From: Rhinopithecus roxellana
Lineage: Eukaryota; Chordata; Mammalia; Primates; Cercopithecidae
Reading direction: 5' to 3'
Length of the DNA: 64,000 nt
Assembly: GCF_007565055.1 (NCBI RefSeq)
Contig: NC_044549.1
Location: forward strand, 65,934,882 to 65,998,881
Shown: piece by piece, positions 43,031-54,489 of the stretch
Numbering within the stretch: the first letter of the stretch is position 1
How the letters are laid out: the number at the start of each line of letters is the position of its first letter
The notes under the pieces: generated by a model
Seen by the model: only the letters and a program-made list of their open reading frames with translations
Database searches by the model: none
What the model was told of the DNA's origin: nothing
Made by a program: the position numbers and the translations under genes

Positions 43031-43270
43031 GAACAATTCTTAATCACCCGAGACAATGCTAGACTCTTATTACCCCAGAAATGGCATCAGAGGAATCTAT
43101 ATAACTTTACTAAAAGAACTTTTGTCTTCTATTAGTTTCAGCCCCTCTATATAGCCCACCACAGGATATAGCATTTGGAAGGCTAAAAGTCTTTTCTCTT
43201 ATATCTTGCCACTTTTCTACAAATTTATTATTATTTGCTAAGGTAGTATATATGCACAAGTTCTTTTTCT

Positions 43271-43498
43271 CTCTCTTTTTTTTTTTTTTTTTAATTTTTC
43301 CTGAGACAAGGTTTTGCTCTGTCAACCAGGCTGGAATACAGTGATGTGATCATAGTTTACTGCAGCCTCCAAATCCTGGCCCAAGGGATCCTCTAGCCTC
43401 AGCCTCCCAAGTAGCTAGGACTACAGGTGCACACCACCACACCTAGCTAATTTTGTACTTTTTGTAGAGATGTGGTCTTGCTATACTGCCCAGTCTGG
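43271..43498 (-). mobile_element. AluJ, truncated
   Basis: Antisense AluJ: T-run, GAGACAAGGTTTTGCTCTGT, GCACACCACCACACCTAGC, stopping at TACTGCCCAGTCTGG. The left monomer is incomplete. Confidence 0.92.
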
Positions 43499-43642
43499 TA
43501 TGCTCCAGCTTAATCACCCCTTTGAGTCACTTGTCACTGAGGTTTCTCCCAAGTGATGTGCACTGGACACATTAATAAACTTTTTGTTTTACTCATATTA
43601 ATCTATCTTTTGTCAGTTTAGTTTACAATGAACATAAGATAG

Positions 43643-44000
43643 TGTCTTAGTCTATTTGGGCTGTTGTAACAAATTACCATAGACTAAGTGGCTAAACACC
43701 CAATATTTATTTCTCACAGTTTTGGATGTTGAAAGTCTTAGATTAGAGTGCCAGGATAGTTAGGGTCTAGTAAGAGTCCTCTTCCAGTTTGCACAGTTGA
43801 CATCTCCTTGCATTCTCACATAATGTAAAAAGAGCTGGCTAGCTCTCCAGCCTCCTCTTATAAAGGCACTAGTCCCATTCATGACAGTTTCACTCTCCTG
43901 ACCTAATTACTTCCCAAAGGCCACACCTCCAAACACCATTATATTGGGATTAGGGTTTCAACATGAAATTTGGGGGAATACAAACATTCAGTCCATTGCA
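43643..44000 (-). mobile_element. MaLR LTR (MLT1 group)
   Basis: TGTCTTAGTCTATTTGGGCT, TAACAAATTACCATAGACTA, TCTTATAAAGGCACTAGTCC and TGGGATTAGGGTTTCAACAT are in antisense MaLR LTR order. It immediately follows the ERVL-type LTR. Confidence 0.9.
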
Positions 44001-44002
44001 GA

Positions 44003-44428
44003 TGGGTAAAGGGAAAAGATTTTTCCTTCCCTACATACTCCATTTGTTATCTATTCTGAGGCTTGAGAATTTCCTATAAAACGGATATGTTTAGATAGAG
44101 AAAGAGCAATTTTGCTAAATGATGTCTGTAAAGCTTAGCAGTTAGAAGTTTATATATCTAAAATCCTAATAAGCCTATGTTGGATGATACCTTATAAATC
44201 CTTCTTTCTTTCGTTGTGAGGGAAGGAGCTGAGTCTTAGAGAGGCTGAGCCACATGTTCAAAAGTTTAATGAGCAGTGGGGTCAGTAGAAGCCATGTCAG
44301 TCTAACTCTAAAGATAATGGCAGCCTATGTAAGACAGAGACTCTTACGTTTTGTTATGTCTCCTCTCTATGCTTCTTCCCTCTACCTCAAGACCTCTCCT
44401 ACCAGAGCCTGTATAAAGCCATGGATAG
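44003..44428. other. Unique non-coding stretch
   Basis: Nothing recognised. The ORF at 44254-44484 runs into the next LTR. Confidence 0.4.
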
Positions 44429-44429
44429 A

Positions 44430-44910
44430 TGGAGCTTTTTCTATTGCTGCTGCAACAAATTACCACAAATTTAGTGTCAAGTAATACATATTTTATGTTA
44501 TAGTTCCGGAGGTCAGAGTCCAAAATAGTTTACTAGGCTAAAATAAAGGTATCTGTAGGGCTGCATTCCTTCTGGAAGCTCTAAAGGAGAATCCATTCTG
44601 TGTTTTTTTCTAGCTTTTGGAGGTCATCCACATTCCTTGGCTCATGATTCCCTTCCTCCATCTTCAAAACCAACAAGGTTTGGCTGAATACTTTTGAGGC
44701 TGCCATCTTTCCAATTCTCTTGCTTCTGTCTCCTCCTGCACTTTTGAGGAGATGACATTAGGTTCACCTTGAAAAGTCCAGGATAATCTTCCTACTTTAA
44801 TGTCAGCTGGGTAGCACCTTTAACTATTCTTTGCTATACAACCTAACCTAGTCACTGTTTCTGGGGATTAGGCTATGGACATCTTTGGGAGACAATTATT
44901 CTGCCTGCAC

Positions 44911-44912
<2 letters not shown>
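44430..44912 (-). mobile_element. MLT1 LTR (ERVL-MaLR)
   Basis: CTGCAACAAATTACCACAAA, GTTATAGTTCCGGAGGTCAG, CATCTTTCCAATTCTCTTGC and GAGATGACATTAGGTTCACC fit an antisense MLT1. It is more diverged than the copy at 43643 and carries a (GA)n array at its end. Confidence 0.88.

Positions 44913-44913
<1 letters not shown>

Positions 44914-44976
<63 letters not shown>
44914..44976 (+). repeat. (AG)n microsatellite
   Basis: About 31 uninterrupted AG units, a likely length-variable marker. The minus-strand ORF at 44910-45137 is its (SL)n-type translation. Confidence 0.97.
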
Positions 44977-44979
<3 letters not shown>

Positions 44980-46400
44980 TCCCCTCTCAGCATATGGTTG
45001 GGGAGTTGATATATTAATGTATAAGTGAGGAGATAAAAACAAAACTGCTGGTAAATAAGACAATATAGAAAAATTAATTTATTAGATTCAGGATATAGCC
45101 ATTGGAATAGAGAGAAGGCACACACATCTAAGTGCATTGGATATATCCAAGACAGTTACATCTATCTGAATAATAAAGACTGCATAGCTATTGGATGAGG
45201 CAGGAAGGGGCCCCAGGGAAGTGAGGAACAGAGTTAGGAAAGAAGGCGTCATGCGTACAGCATAGGGATGGAACCAACTCTAACAAGTTAGGCCATATTG
45301 ATAGGTATCAAGAAAACTGTGGATAGGAAGGGTAAGATGCAATTCTGTTTACTCTTAAAGCTAGATAGGGAATTCTTATAGAAGGATAATTTTTAAAAAT
45401 CCAAGTAAATGGTACATGAATTCTCCTTGGCTTCAGAACACAGAGACAATGATTAATTGCAGCAATATCATATGAAATCACCATTTTGTAGGTCAAAAAT
45501 TGTCAAATATCTGAAATTTCTTATGATTTACCTTAAAAGAAATGTAGCGGCTCAGTATTACTCTAGAAATATGGAGGGGGATTCAATGATCAGAAAGCTG
45601 TTCTTTAAAATCACCACAAGAGGGTGGTAAAGAATTATGCTTTATATCTGCACAACTACAGAATATTGTTCTTTCTTTCCACACACAAAAATAATTATTT
45701 AAATGTATGTAAGATGGAGCTTTGGAGATGTTTTTCTTTCTAATTTGCTGTTGTTAATCATATTTAAAATAGCATGATTTGGCATCTGCAAAGTATGTTG
45801 GCTGCTAGCTGGACGTCTTCAATGCAGAGAACACCAATTATATGCACATATCTCCATCTTCCATATGTGTATGAATGCGCTTAAAATGCAACAGATTCAT
45901 ACATAAATTATGAGCACCTCATCACTGTCAAACTTCTAATCTATGATGATGAATTAAATAGAATTTTAAAAGGAGAAATCTATATTTTAAAGTCATTTCC
46001 CTATCTTGTTTATGAAATGAAATATTGTAATGAAGTTAGGGGAGTGGTCCTGTGGTTCATGTTCAAATGTTAGTCAAGCTCTGGCTGTTTACCATTCTCA
46101 GTGACCTGGATTAAATTGCTCAACTCAGCTGGGAACTGAATTGTGTATTTAGAGGATTAAAGCAGTGCTGCCCGACATTTTAGAGTTAGACACACCTATA
46201 ACTTGCTTTGGCATTAACGCTGGGCTTCTCTTGAATTAAAATGGCAGTCTCCATTCTGCAAGGGAACATCTCAGGAACTTGAAGATATGTTTACTCTATC
46301 CAATAACATGGCCATTGATTTCCGTTTTCTTTTTTCATTTCCCTTCTTTATAACTTAAAATTCCCAAACATTTAAATAGAGATGTATTTAATTTGTCTGT
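44980..46400. other. Mostly unique non-coding stretch
   Basis: No confident repeat. A possible MIR core at about 46055-46140 (CAGTGACCTGGATTAAATTG) is too diverged to call. Confidence 0.4.
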
Positions 46401-46419
46401 AGTCTTTGATTGTTATGTG

Positions 46420-46925
46420 TGCACCTGTGTCTGGGAGTGTATCTGTATATGTGCCTGTGTGCATGTGTGCATGGATGTATACGACTACATGCCTGCCTTG
46501 TGATATGTAAGTGAATACTTACCCAATATGCGTGCATCTCTGTGTTTGTTTTGTTGTGTGTTTTCCTATGTGCGTTATATAAATGTGTGAGGGTTGGATG
46601 TACGAGAGTCTGTGTATGTGTGTCTACAGTGAAGTACATATGCAAGTATGGCACATGCATTGGCATGATGTGCACTTGTGTACATACATGTTTGTGTGTG
46701 AGTGTGAAATATACATTGTGGTGTGTTCTTGTGTGATGTGTGTGCACAGGCATGTGCAAGAGTGTGCTGGGGGGTGTGCATGTATGTGTGTGTTCCTAAT
46801 GTGCATGTGTGTGTGTCCGCATGTGCATTTGAGATTTTGTTAGGCAAGTGGGGAGATCTCAAATTGTGTGTGTGTGCATGTGTATATATGTGCCTGTTTG
46901 TATATGTGTGTGTGTGTGTGCATGA
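46420..46925 (+). repeat. Long degenerate GT/TATG-rich tract
   Basis: About 500 bp dominated by TGTG, GCATG and TATG words (TGCCTGTGTGCATGTGTGCA, GTGCATGTGTGTGTGTCCGC, ending in (GT)n at 46905-46919). It has no fixed unit. Long open frames on both strands (46388-46759, 46575-47168, 46583-46843) arise from the repeat (His/Thr-rich on minus, Cys/Val-rich on plus) and are not genes. Confidence 0.95.
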
Positions 46926-46929
46926 AGAT

Positions 46930-49370
46930 AAAGAGCTAGCCACATTGGCTTTAGAACCGTTTTCACAGTTGAGCGCCTGTCTCTGAGCCAGGAGAAGGCA
47001 GTGTGCTCCTTGTACCCTCTTTGAGTTCAACAAGGAAAAGCGTTGAACGTTCAACTCTAGTACTGGGACTGCTACTCTTTTTGCCTTTTCCTCTTCCCCC
47101 ATAACACTTCTGTTCATGTATTGTGTAAGAACCAATTTTAAACCCACCAACATCCCCTTACTTTTCACTTACTCTGTGTGAAAACTTTGTAGTCAAGATT
47201 AAGAGCACTTTAAGAGCATAGGTGATTCGTCAGGGTATGAGAACTATGATTCAAGTATTTATTTTCATCACTTCATACCTTTACTTTCTCTAGTATTTGA
47301 CAGTTTGGGCTCTTGGGTAATATCATAAATTACTTTGAGTTTCTTTGGAGAAGAAAAGTGTAAAATATGCTTTGAAATGATCTTTTTACTAATGTGACCA
47401 TTTCATTAGCTACAGCAGATTTTTTTAAAGAACATATTTTCAGCAAATCTTTTAAAGCTCATTTTATGCCTGCCTTTATTTAAACTCAATATTCTTTGGC
47501 AAAAAAATGCTGGAGTAGACTTTGCAAGTCCTGTTTTCTCAGAAACAGATGATTGCTCACCTTTGAGGTTTGTCTTGAGAATGTGTTCTCTGATCTTCTT
47601 AGAGTTTAGTGCATAATCAGTTTTTCTTCTTCTTTTCCCTGGCTCAGCAAGTTTTCCAAGCTAGCTTTTTCTAGTTTGAGAGTGTCTGGAAAAGAGCAGT
47701 GACTTTCTAGTCAGGGAGGCCCAAGGTCACATCTGGAGCCAACCACATGTCAAGTTTAATCTCCTGGCCTTTGCAACTACTAATATTTACTCATGATGTC
47801 TTCTGGACATCTACGAAATTTTAGTCCACACTACAATTAGGAAACAAATTATGTACTGCTTTTTTAATATATATATTTTTTAACAGCAGTGGCTTTGGTT
47901 TCTTTTTTAACATATTCCTTTTTACTGTTATATAGTAGGCTTGCCATAAATTTCTATTGTTAGTCCTTGATATTTTATGAATAAAAATTTTAAAAGCTGA
48001 TAGTTTCTCAGACAATTTATAGTTGAAACATGTTAATGTAGTCGATTTGCTGCTTAAGAACCAGAACACCTCACTACCACATTATCCAAAATGTGAAGTT
48101 TATGTTTCAAAAGAAAGGGAGTAAAGCTACTGGCTTTAAATGTATAGAGACTACATAAACATTTCTTGCAACATTTGATTTACCTATATAATGTCCAGTA
48201 TTTGTTGGCATCATGAAAGACAAGATTTTGGGGTACAGATATGGCTCAGCCTACAAAAGTTTCTAGAAATGCCAAGATTTTCAAATTATTATTATAACTA
48301 CAAAAAGCATAGACATTCAGGTGATTTTTAATTTAATAGACATATGAGCTATTCCTTTGAAAGAAATTCTGAAAGACTATGTTTATCAGTTGACAATGTC
48401 AAAATCAGGGTCTAAAATGTGAATCAATCAACAGGACTCTTCAGTTATCGACTTGTTTTGCTCTTCTTGATCCATGGCGGTCATCTGTATTCTTCCAATT
48501 CCACTTCAGGATTTGTTAGTGCATATTATCTCCCCTTTGAGATTAATCCATCCTTGATTTCATTGTCTTCTCATTCCCCTCTTATACACTATAGCTAATC
48601 TGACAGCGTGGTCTCTGTCTGCCAACTGAATCTACATGCATTTTCCAAACTCAGTTCAAGTTAGCTGATTTTGATCAGTTTCTTGTATGCAAAATAGTCT
48701 TAGGAACTGTAGATACACAAGGACAATTCTCCTTCCCATACTTAATATGGTCATAAGCCTTTGGTTGTATACAGAAAAACTGGAAGAAGATCTTTAGGCT
48801 TCAAATTATTTCATCATAAGACTCAGCAGCTCAGTGTAGTATTCAATAAGAAAATAAAAACATTTTTAATACAAAAAAAGTACCCGTTTCTTTCACTGCT
48901 CTTCAGATTGCCTACTCTTAATGTTTCATTTCTATGTTTACACAGATTAGCTGGTCAAAACAGGAGTGATGACAAACTAGTAAATGTGTGATTTTGTGTT
49001 TATCCAGTCATAGCTAGTTCTAATGTAGGTATTACTGAGTCCACATGGGACTGTGGGCTTGTGACACGTTGACTGCAGTTCTTCAAGAACCAGGCAATCT
49101 TCTCTAACTCAAATTCACTCTTCTACTTCAAGAATAGAAAGGCCAATGATAAATTACATAATAAGATGTAACAATAAATTTGGATAGCATGCTTGATTGC
49201 AAAACACTTTGGGTGAGGTTCAGTGTCGTTGATGAGGTGCAGAGAAAGTTGTGTAGAGAGTCATGGCTGCTTTACTACTACATAGGCACCTTGCCTAAGC
49301 TTTTCTTCCCTTTGTTCCAGATTCACCTCAGCCTTGCTCACTTTATGTCATTTCTCTTCAGCCAATTTCA
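46930..49370. other. Long unique non-coding stretch
   Basis: About 2.4 kb with no confident repeat. A MIR-like core may be present at 47680-47770 (GAGCAGTGACTTTCTAGTCA). ORFs here show no motifs. Confidence 0.4.
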
Positions 49371-49834
49371 TTTAATAAACAGATATTGAGCAACCATCAG
49401 ATGCCAGACATAACCATATGTTCTAGACAGCAGCTAATATACTATCTGGTAAATAGTAGTAGTACACTATAAATAGTTGAGATTAACATAACAACTGCGT
49501 GAAAAGTGAATAAACAAATATATAGTTTTTCAAACATGGAGATATTCCCCTATTTGCCTCTCACTGATTTGGGGATATATTTAATATTTCTGGTCCCATA
49601 GTTGGACTTTCACTGAGGGGTGATTCTTGCTGACTCTCTGGACCCTCTCTGCCTATGTAGCCCTTTGGTGCCTGCCTGGTGTCTTCTTGGAATCTTCCAC
49701 TTCCCTGCTCTCTTGGATCCTTGTAGCTCCTTTCCATATAGATGGAATACCATGCCAGGATCTTCTTTGGCAAATAATTCTGAGTCTCTAAAATTACTGA
49801 CTTCAGATTTAGTGCACAACAAATAAAAACCTGA

Positions 49835-50080
49835 GTCACTCATTTGTTGAGTCACTCATTAATTTGTTTTTCAAGAAAAATAATAAATTTCTACCAAATG
49901 CTAGGCTATGCTGCAAAAAGGGAACCCACACTCAACAAAAAGCAGTTCCTACACTGAAAATGGACACAAGGACAAGGAAACCGGTAATTATCAAAAGACA
50001 GCCTGACTTGAGCACTAAAAAACTATATCGTATGAAAACCCATCCCTAAAGTCTCCAAAATGGCCACATATTAGAAAAGT
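49835..50080 (-). mobile_element. L2 LINE tail, antisense (weak)
   Basis: CACTCATTAATTTGTTTTTC, AAATGCTAGGCTATGCTGCA and AAAAGCAGTTCCTACACTGA resemble the antisense L2 end. Strongly diverged. Confidence 0.45.
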
Positions 50081-50326
50081 ATCTAATGCATAATAATTTC
50101 ATTGAATATTTGCCAAATAGCATTTTTAGATGGACAAAAATATCTATTCTATTAAGTCAATACAAAATAAGTGTCAAAGAAGTGACAGTGATTGGAATGA
50201 CAAGAATTAGATCAAAATTTTAAAAGTGGTATTTTAAGATGTAAATGAACTCAAACTAAGCTGGTAGCATTAATAAGATAGAAATTCTAGGACACTTGCT
50301 TAAATCAGAAGGTAATAATTATTTTA

Positions 50327-50637
50327 TTTTATTTTATTTTTTATTTTTTTGTTTTTGAGACAGAATCTCGCTCAGTTGCCCAGGCTGGAGTGCAGTGGAG
50401 CCTTCTCGGTTCACTGCAAGCTCCGCCTCCCGGGTTCACGCCATTCTCCTGCCTCAGCCTCCCGAGTAGCTGGGACTAGAGGCGCCCGCCATCACAGCCG
50501 GCTAATTTTTTGCATTTTTAGTAGAGACAGGGTTTCACCGTGTTAGCCAGGATGGTCTTGATCTCCTGACCTCGTGATCCACCCGCCTCGGTCTCCCAAA
50601 GTGCTGGGATTACAGGAGGGAGCCACGGCGCCCTGGC
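50327..50637 (-). mobile_element. AluY/AluSc-type
   Basis: Antisense Alu with a (TTTTA)n-type tail, CTGCAAGCTCCGCCTCCCGG and ACGCCATTCTCCTGCC. A 16-bp perfect target duplication GGTAATAATTATTTTA lies at 50311-50326 and 50638-50653. It lacks the GGCTTGAGCC and GGTTTACGCC variants seen in the two AluYR copies. Confidence 0.95.
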
Positions 50638-50654
50638 GGTAATAATTATTTTAA

Positions 50655-51300
50655 TTAATTCCTCAGCTTTTGAAATGCTGCCTCTAAAGTGATAACAAAT
50701 GCTTTAAAAGAGTTTGCTTTCCTCAATAGGTTTTTTAAAACTCTGTTTAGTAGGTAGTGCCCGTTAAAGGTCACTCCAGCTGTTCCCCATGATCATGAAC
50801 TCCAAATGAGTGCCTTCTAAATGAATGAAATTTTACCGTGAAATAATTCTGCTCATTTCTGCCAGGCTTTGTGAATGCTTTGAAAAAATTCAGGAACCCA
50901 ATCCTGATAAGCTACTAGGAAGTCAACTTCATTATGCGGTTATGGTCACCAATTTTTTTTTCCTGGGAATGACTTATAAAACCTCTCATCTGAGCAAAAT
51001 GAGGCAGATTAATGTTCCATAAAACATATACAGTCTGGATTACAAAATCGCAAAAGCTATCTCTTGGCTAGAGAAGCCTTCCCTCTTCAGATGCCTGTAA
51101 TTTCAAGAGAAATTTCCCCAGAGCTTAATATTTCTTCCTGTTACAAACAGAAAATTCTGCATAATAGAAATAAATCTTGATATAAGGAAATTTTAGTCAA
51201 CTTTGCTTGCTGGCTAGGAAATATAAGTATAAACTATTATTTTAATTAACCTTTTGCCTATGCCAACTTTATCTTCAAAACTAAAGAAATATTCTCCTCA
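50655..51300. other. Unique non-coding stretch
   Basis: Nothing recognised; no ORF with known motifs. Confidence 0.4.
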
Positions 51301-51305
51301 CAAGG

Positions 51306-51701
51306 TGATGTGGTTTGGCTGTGTGTTCACCCAAATCTCATCTTGAATTGTAGTTCCCATAATCCGCATGTGTCATGGGAGGGATCTGGTTGGAGGTAAC
51401 TCAATCATGGGGGCAGTTACCCCCCTGCTGCTTTTCTCATGCTGGTGAGTGAGTTCTCACAAGATCTGATGATTTTACAAGGGGCTTTTCTCCTTACAAA
51501 GTAAAGAGGTAGTGCTCAGCACTACTTCTCCTTCCTGCTGCCATTTGAAGAAGGATGCATTTGTTTCCCCTTCTGCTATGATTGTAAGTTTCCTGAGGTC
51601 TAACCAGCCCTGCAGAACTGTGAGTCAGTTAAAACTCTTTCCTTTATAAATTACCCAGTCTTGGGCAGTTCTTTATAGTAGCATAAGAATGGACTAATAC
51701 A
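51306..51701 (+). mobile_element. Solo MST/THE1 LTR with perfect 5-bp TSD
   Basis: TGATGTGGTTTGGCTGTGTG to GAATGGACTAATACA, 396 bp, with AACTGTGAGTCAGTTAAAAC and TATAAATTACCCAGTCTTGG. CAAGG is present on both sides (51301-51305 and 51702-51706). No internal region: either LTR-LTR recombination or loss of the rest. Confidence 0.96.
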
Positions 51702-51706
51702 CAAGG

Positions 51707-52425
51707 TTCTCAAAATAAATTGTTATGATAATCACTAGACTTGGGAAATTATACCAAAATAAGTTTCAGGAAATAATTATTTTAAAGTAAAGTGTTAGAA
51801 ATGATTGGCAGGTTTGCAGGGTCAGTGTCCACATTGGAAGCTGCTGCAATGTGAAACCAATTTGCTCTTCACTCATCATCTCCCATCTCTTCCTCTTCTG
51901 CAATGCATCTGCTAATCTTCTTTAAATACAGTTTTTATTCTGTCTCTCTCCCACTAAAAATCTTTCAACTGCTGAAAGGACGTATTTTGAGCTTCCATTT
52001 GTGTACTTAACGTATCTTTCCAAGGAGAGGATTGGTTTAGATGATCAACCCTTAAGGGGTGAAAAAGGTAAATATAGATAATAAAGGGTTACTTCCTATT
52101 TGGAATTCACACATACAGACAAGCTACTGCTAGATTAGCTTTTAGAGACCCCAGTAGGATTAAGAATAATGAGGGGGTGTAGAGGACAATGGAAGTAATA
52201 TGGTCTCTCCTGGCAACATCTCTGGGGAGGTACTAACAAGCATGTAAGTGGTTCCTACAGGCAAGAAACTGTAGGGGGGTGAAGAGGCTGCAAGTCTTCA
52301 AAAATTCACAAATTGGATTATCAATTCTTAAGGAGTTCGCCGTTGTAGCAAACCATGCCTTGGGGCGTAAAGTTTAAATGCCACTCAAAGCAGGAGTGAA
52401 GGAAAACATTCTTACAGCATTCCTT
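51707..52425. other. Unique non-coding stretch
   Basis: Nothing recognised. Confidence 0.4.
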
Positions 52426-52429
52426 TTGA

Positions 52430-52672
52430 GAGGCAGTATTGCATAGGGTCAAGAGCATGAACTGTATTAGCCCACTGCCTGGGTTTGAATTTCAGCTCTG
52501 ATGTGAACTAACTCTCTGGACTTGGGCAAGTTATTTAAGCTCTCTACTTCTTAGTTTCGTCATCTATATAATATTGATAATAAAGTTAGATTTGTTCTAG
52601 TGTAGAGATGTAAAATACTTAGAAGAGAGCCCGGTATATAGTAAGCACTATGCAATTACTTGCTATTATTGG
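52430..52672 (+). mobile_element. MIR SINE, near full length
   Basis: GGTCAAGAGCATGAACTGTA, CTGGGTTTGAATTTCAGCTC, GGACTTGGGCAAGTTATTTA, GTAAAATACTTAGAAGAGAG and ATAGTAAGCACTATGCAATT. All MIR blocks are in order, with the tRNA-like head present. Confidence 0.93.
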
Positions 52673-52674
52673 AA

Positions 52675-52912
52675 AATATTTATTTGGTGCATATTCTAGT
52701 TACAAGAACTGTGCTGAAAATTGGGGATAAAATGGGGAGGGATTCAAATATCCTGTCCTAAAGACTCCTATTCTAATCAGAGTACTTAAAATACAAGGTG
52801 GCAAATGCTAAGATAGAGGAGGATATAATATGCCACAGAAGCTCAGGGGAGGAATACTGAAAGCAGAGAAGATTTCTTTCAAGAAGGGACAGCCTGAGAC
52901 TTGCCATAATGC
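52675..52912 (-). mobile_element. L2 LINE tail, antisense
   Basis: ATATTTATTTGGTGCATATT, GTGCTGAAAATTGGGGATAA, then a GGAGGATATAATATGCCACA region and GACAGCCTGAGACTTGCC. Antisense L2 order, adjoining the MIR. Confidence 0.6.
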
Positions 52913-52924
52913 TCAAGAAGCCCT

Positions 52925-53165
52925 TGACCAACCTCTCCCTATTCTCCCCTAACAGTCTCTGGTTAACCACTGTTCCACTCTGCTTCTATGATACCAACCT
53001 TTCTTTTTTTTTTAGATTTCACGTAAGTGTGATTATTATTTGTCCTGTGTCTGGCTTATTTTACTTAACATGATGTGATCCAAGTTTATTCATGTTGTCA
53101 CAAATGATAAGATTTCATTATACCCCATAAATATGTACAATGTGTCAATTAAAACAAAATTTTTA
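52925..53165 (+). mobile_element. L1M with inverted 5' part
   Basis: 52925-53125 is antisense L1M (GTCTCTGGTTAACCACTGTT, GTGTCTGGCTTATTTTACTT, TTCATGTTGTCACAAATGAT). From 53126 the sequence switches to the sense L1M terminus (TACCCCATAAATATGTACAA, TGTGTCAATTAAAAC). Opposite orientations abutting at the 3' end suggest a 5' inversion, or two adjoining fragments. Confidence 0.7.
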
Positions 53166-54010
53166 GAGAAACTTCAGGTTTTTGGTTTCTCCCTTGGGTC
53201 ACCTTAGAGGAGTGGGTGTAAAATTTGGGGAGGAAAATTGAGGATGCAAACAGATATCATTTCTGCTTAAGCATTTTCATTAAATTGCCTAAAGAGATCT
53301 TGGAAGAAAGTGGGCTGAATCTTAACTGTGCAGTTATTTTTTGTGATTTATTTTCTTATTCTTAATCAACATTCATTTCCAATATACCTTTTGTATTTGT
53401 AACTTTATATTCTTTTTCTTAAAATAAGTCCCTCAAACCCATATATGCTTTAGGTCCCCCAAATCTGTACTCACTTTGCTCAAACAATGAATGGGATTTA
53501 GCTAAATTAAGGATCTCGGGATGAGTTGAAATGTGTAAAAGAGCACTTAATAAAGAGGTCTCATCTTGGGTAAAAGATCCATGAAGTAACACAGAAACTT
53601 GGGTAGCTCCAAAGAATTTTACAGATCTATCTTAAGTAGGGTATTTAAACTTTGCTTCCATTTCTAGTCTGTTGTTTAAGAACTTAATTACGCAGATATT
53701 TGGGTCCTTATTTTAATTAATGTTCAATACCAAACTACTACTTTTCACTCTCAGAAGAGTAATACTGAGAGAGCAGGCTCAGGGTATGTGGGTCAATGTC
53801 TTATACAAGGTGGTAGCTTAAATAAGCATCATCAAGATCCAAAGAGACAATATGGAGGTCTCTTTTTAGTATCTATTGAGCAAAAAATCTTCCCTAGCTT
53901 TTTATATTGAACTCTATCGTAAAAAGTAAAGATTCCTCTTTAAAGACTTTCCTCCCCATTTAATTAGGAATAAATAGTAACTTATCTTAGAAGCAAAATT
54001 TATTCAAAGA
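53166..54010. other. Non-coding stretch, possibly old ERV-related
   Basis: No confident repeat. Its position directly upstream of an ERV LTR means some of it might be viral internal sequence, but I see no gag, pol or env motif. Confidence 0.35.
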
Positions 54011-54012
54011 CT

Positions 54013-54488
54013 TGTGCTAACATTCTTAAATGTCTGCTAGCCATTATAAAGCAATCAATGTACTTAATGTTCTTAGCTCTCACAGTTTGGCCTAAGTATT
54101 TGTCCTGGCAGGCTTATACTGGTCCAAGCAAGCATTAGGTCACAGCCTGTTCCTTTTCCTTATTTAAAGGTGTTTTTACCTTTCTCAGCATTCCACAAGT
54201 TACTTCCTCCTTCCTTTGTTCTCCTCTACCTTTGCCTCTTTAAAAAGTTCTAAGTTTCTAGCCAATTGGAACAAATACAAAATGTGAGGTCCCGTTCTAG
54301 CCAATGGTAACCGGACACAATAGTAGGGTGGATGCTTCAGGTTATAAATAACCCTGTCTCCTTTGTTCAGTGTACTGCTGGTGAGTGTGCCCTTTCTGCA
54401 GAAAGTATAAAAATGGCCTTGCTGAGTAAATTAAATTTATGTTCAAGTGCTATTTCTTTATGGTACCGGGAAACAAGCATTTCAAACA
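54013..54488 (+). mobile_element. ERV1-like LTR
   Basis: LTR layout: TGTGCTAACATTCTTAAATG start, promoter-type GGTTATAAATAACCC at about 54339-54353, GCAGAAAGTATAAAAATGGC, and an end at GGGAAACAAGCATTTCAAACA. The TATA-like box is intact. No matching 5-bp flanks seen, so the borders are approximate; subfamily not assigned. Confidence 0.7.
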
Positions 54489-54489
54489 T

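Larger units (their letters stand above)
42590..43637 (+). mobile_element. ERVL-type LTR carrying two Alus
   Basis: Pieces 42590-42732, 43031-43270 and 43499-43637 read as one LTR once the Alus are removed. It begins TGAGGTGTTCAGAGTATACC and ends near TTTTGTCAGTTTAGTTTACA, with GGACACATTAATAAACTTTT as a plausible poly(A) region. I suspect an LTR33-like ERVL element but cannot confirm the name. Confidence 0.6.

Noticed and set aside
46575..47168. 197-codon minus-strand ORF, the longest in the window
   Set aside because: Most of it is a His/Thr-rich translation of the degenerate GT tract, with matching long frames on the other strand. Low-complexity artefact.
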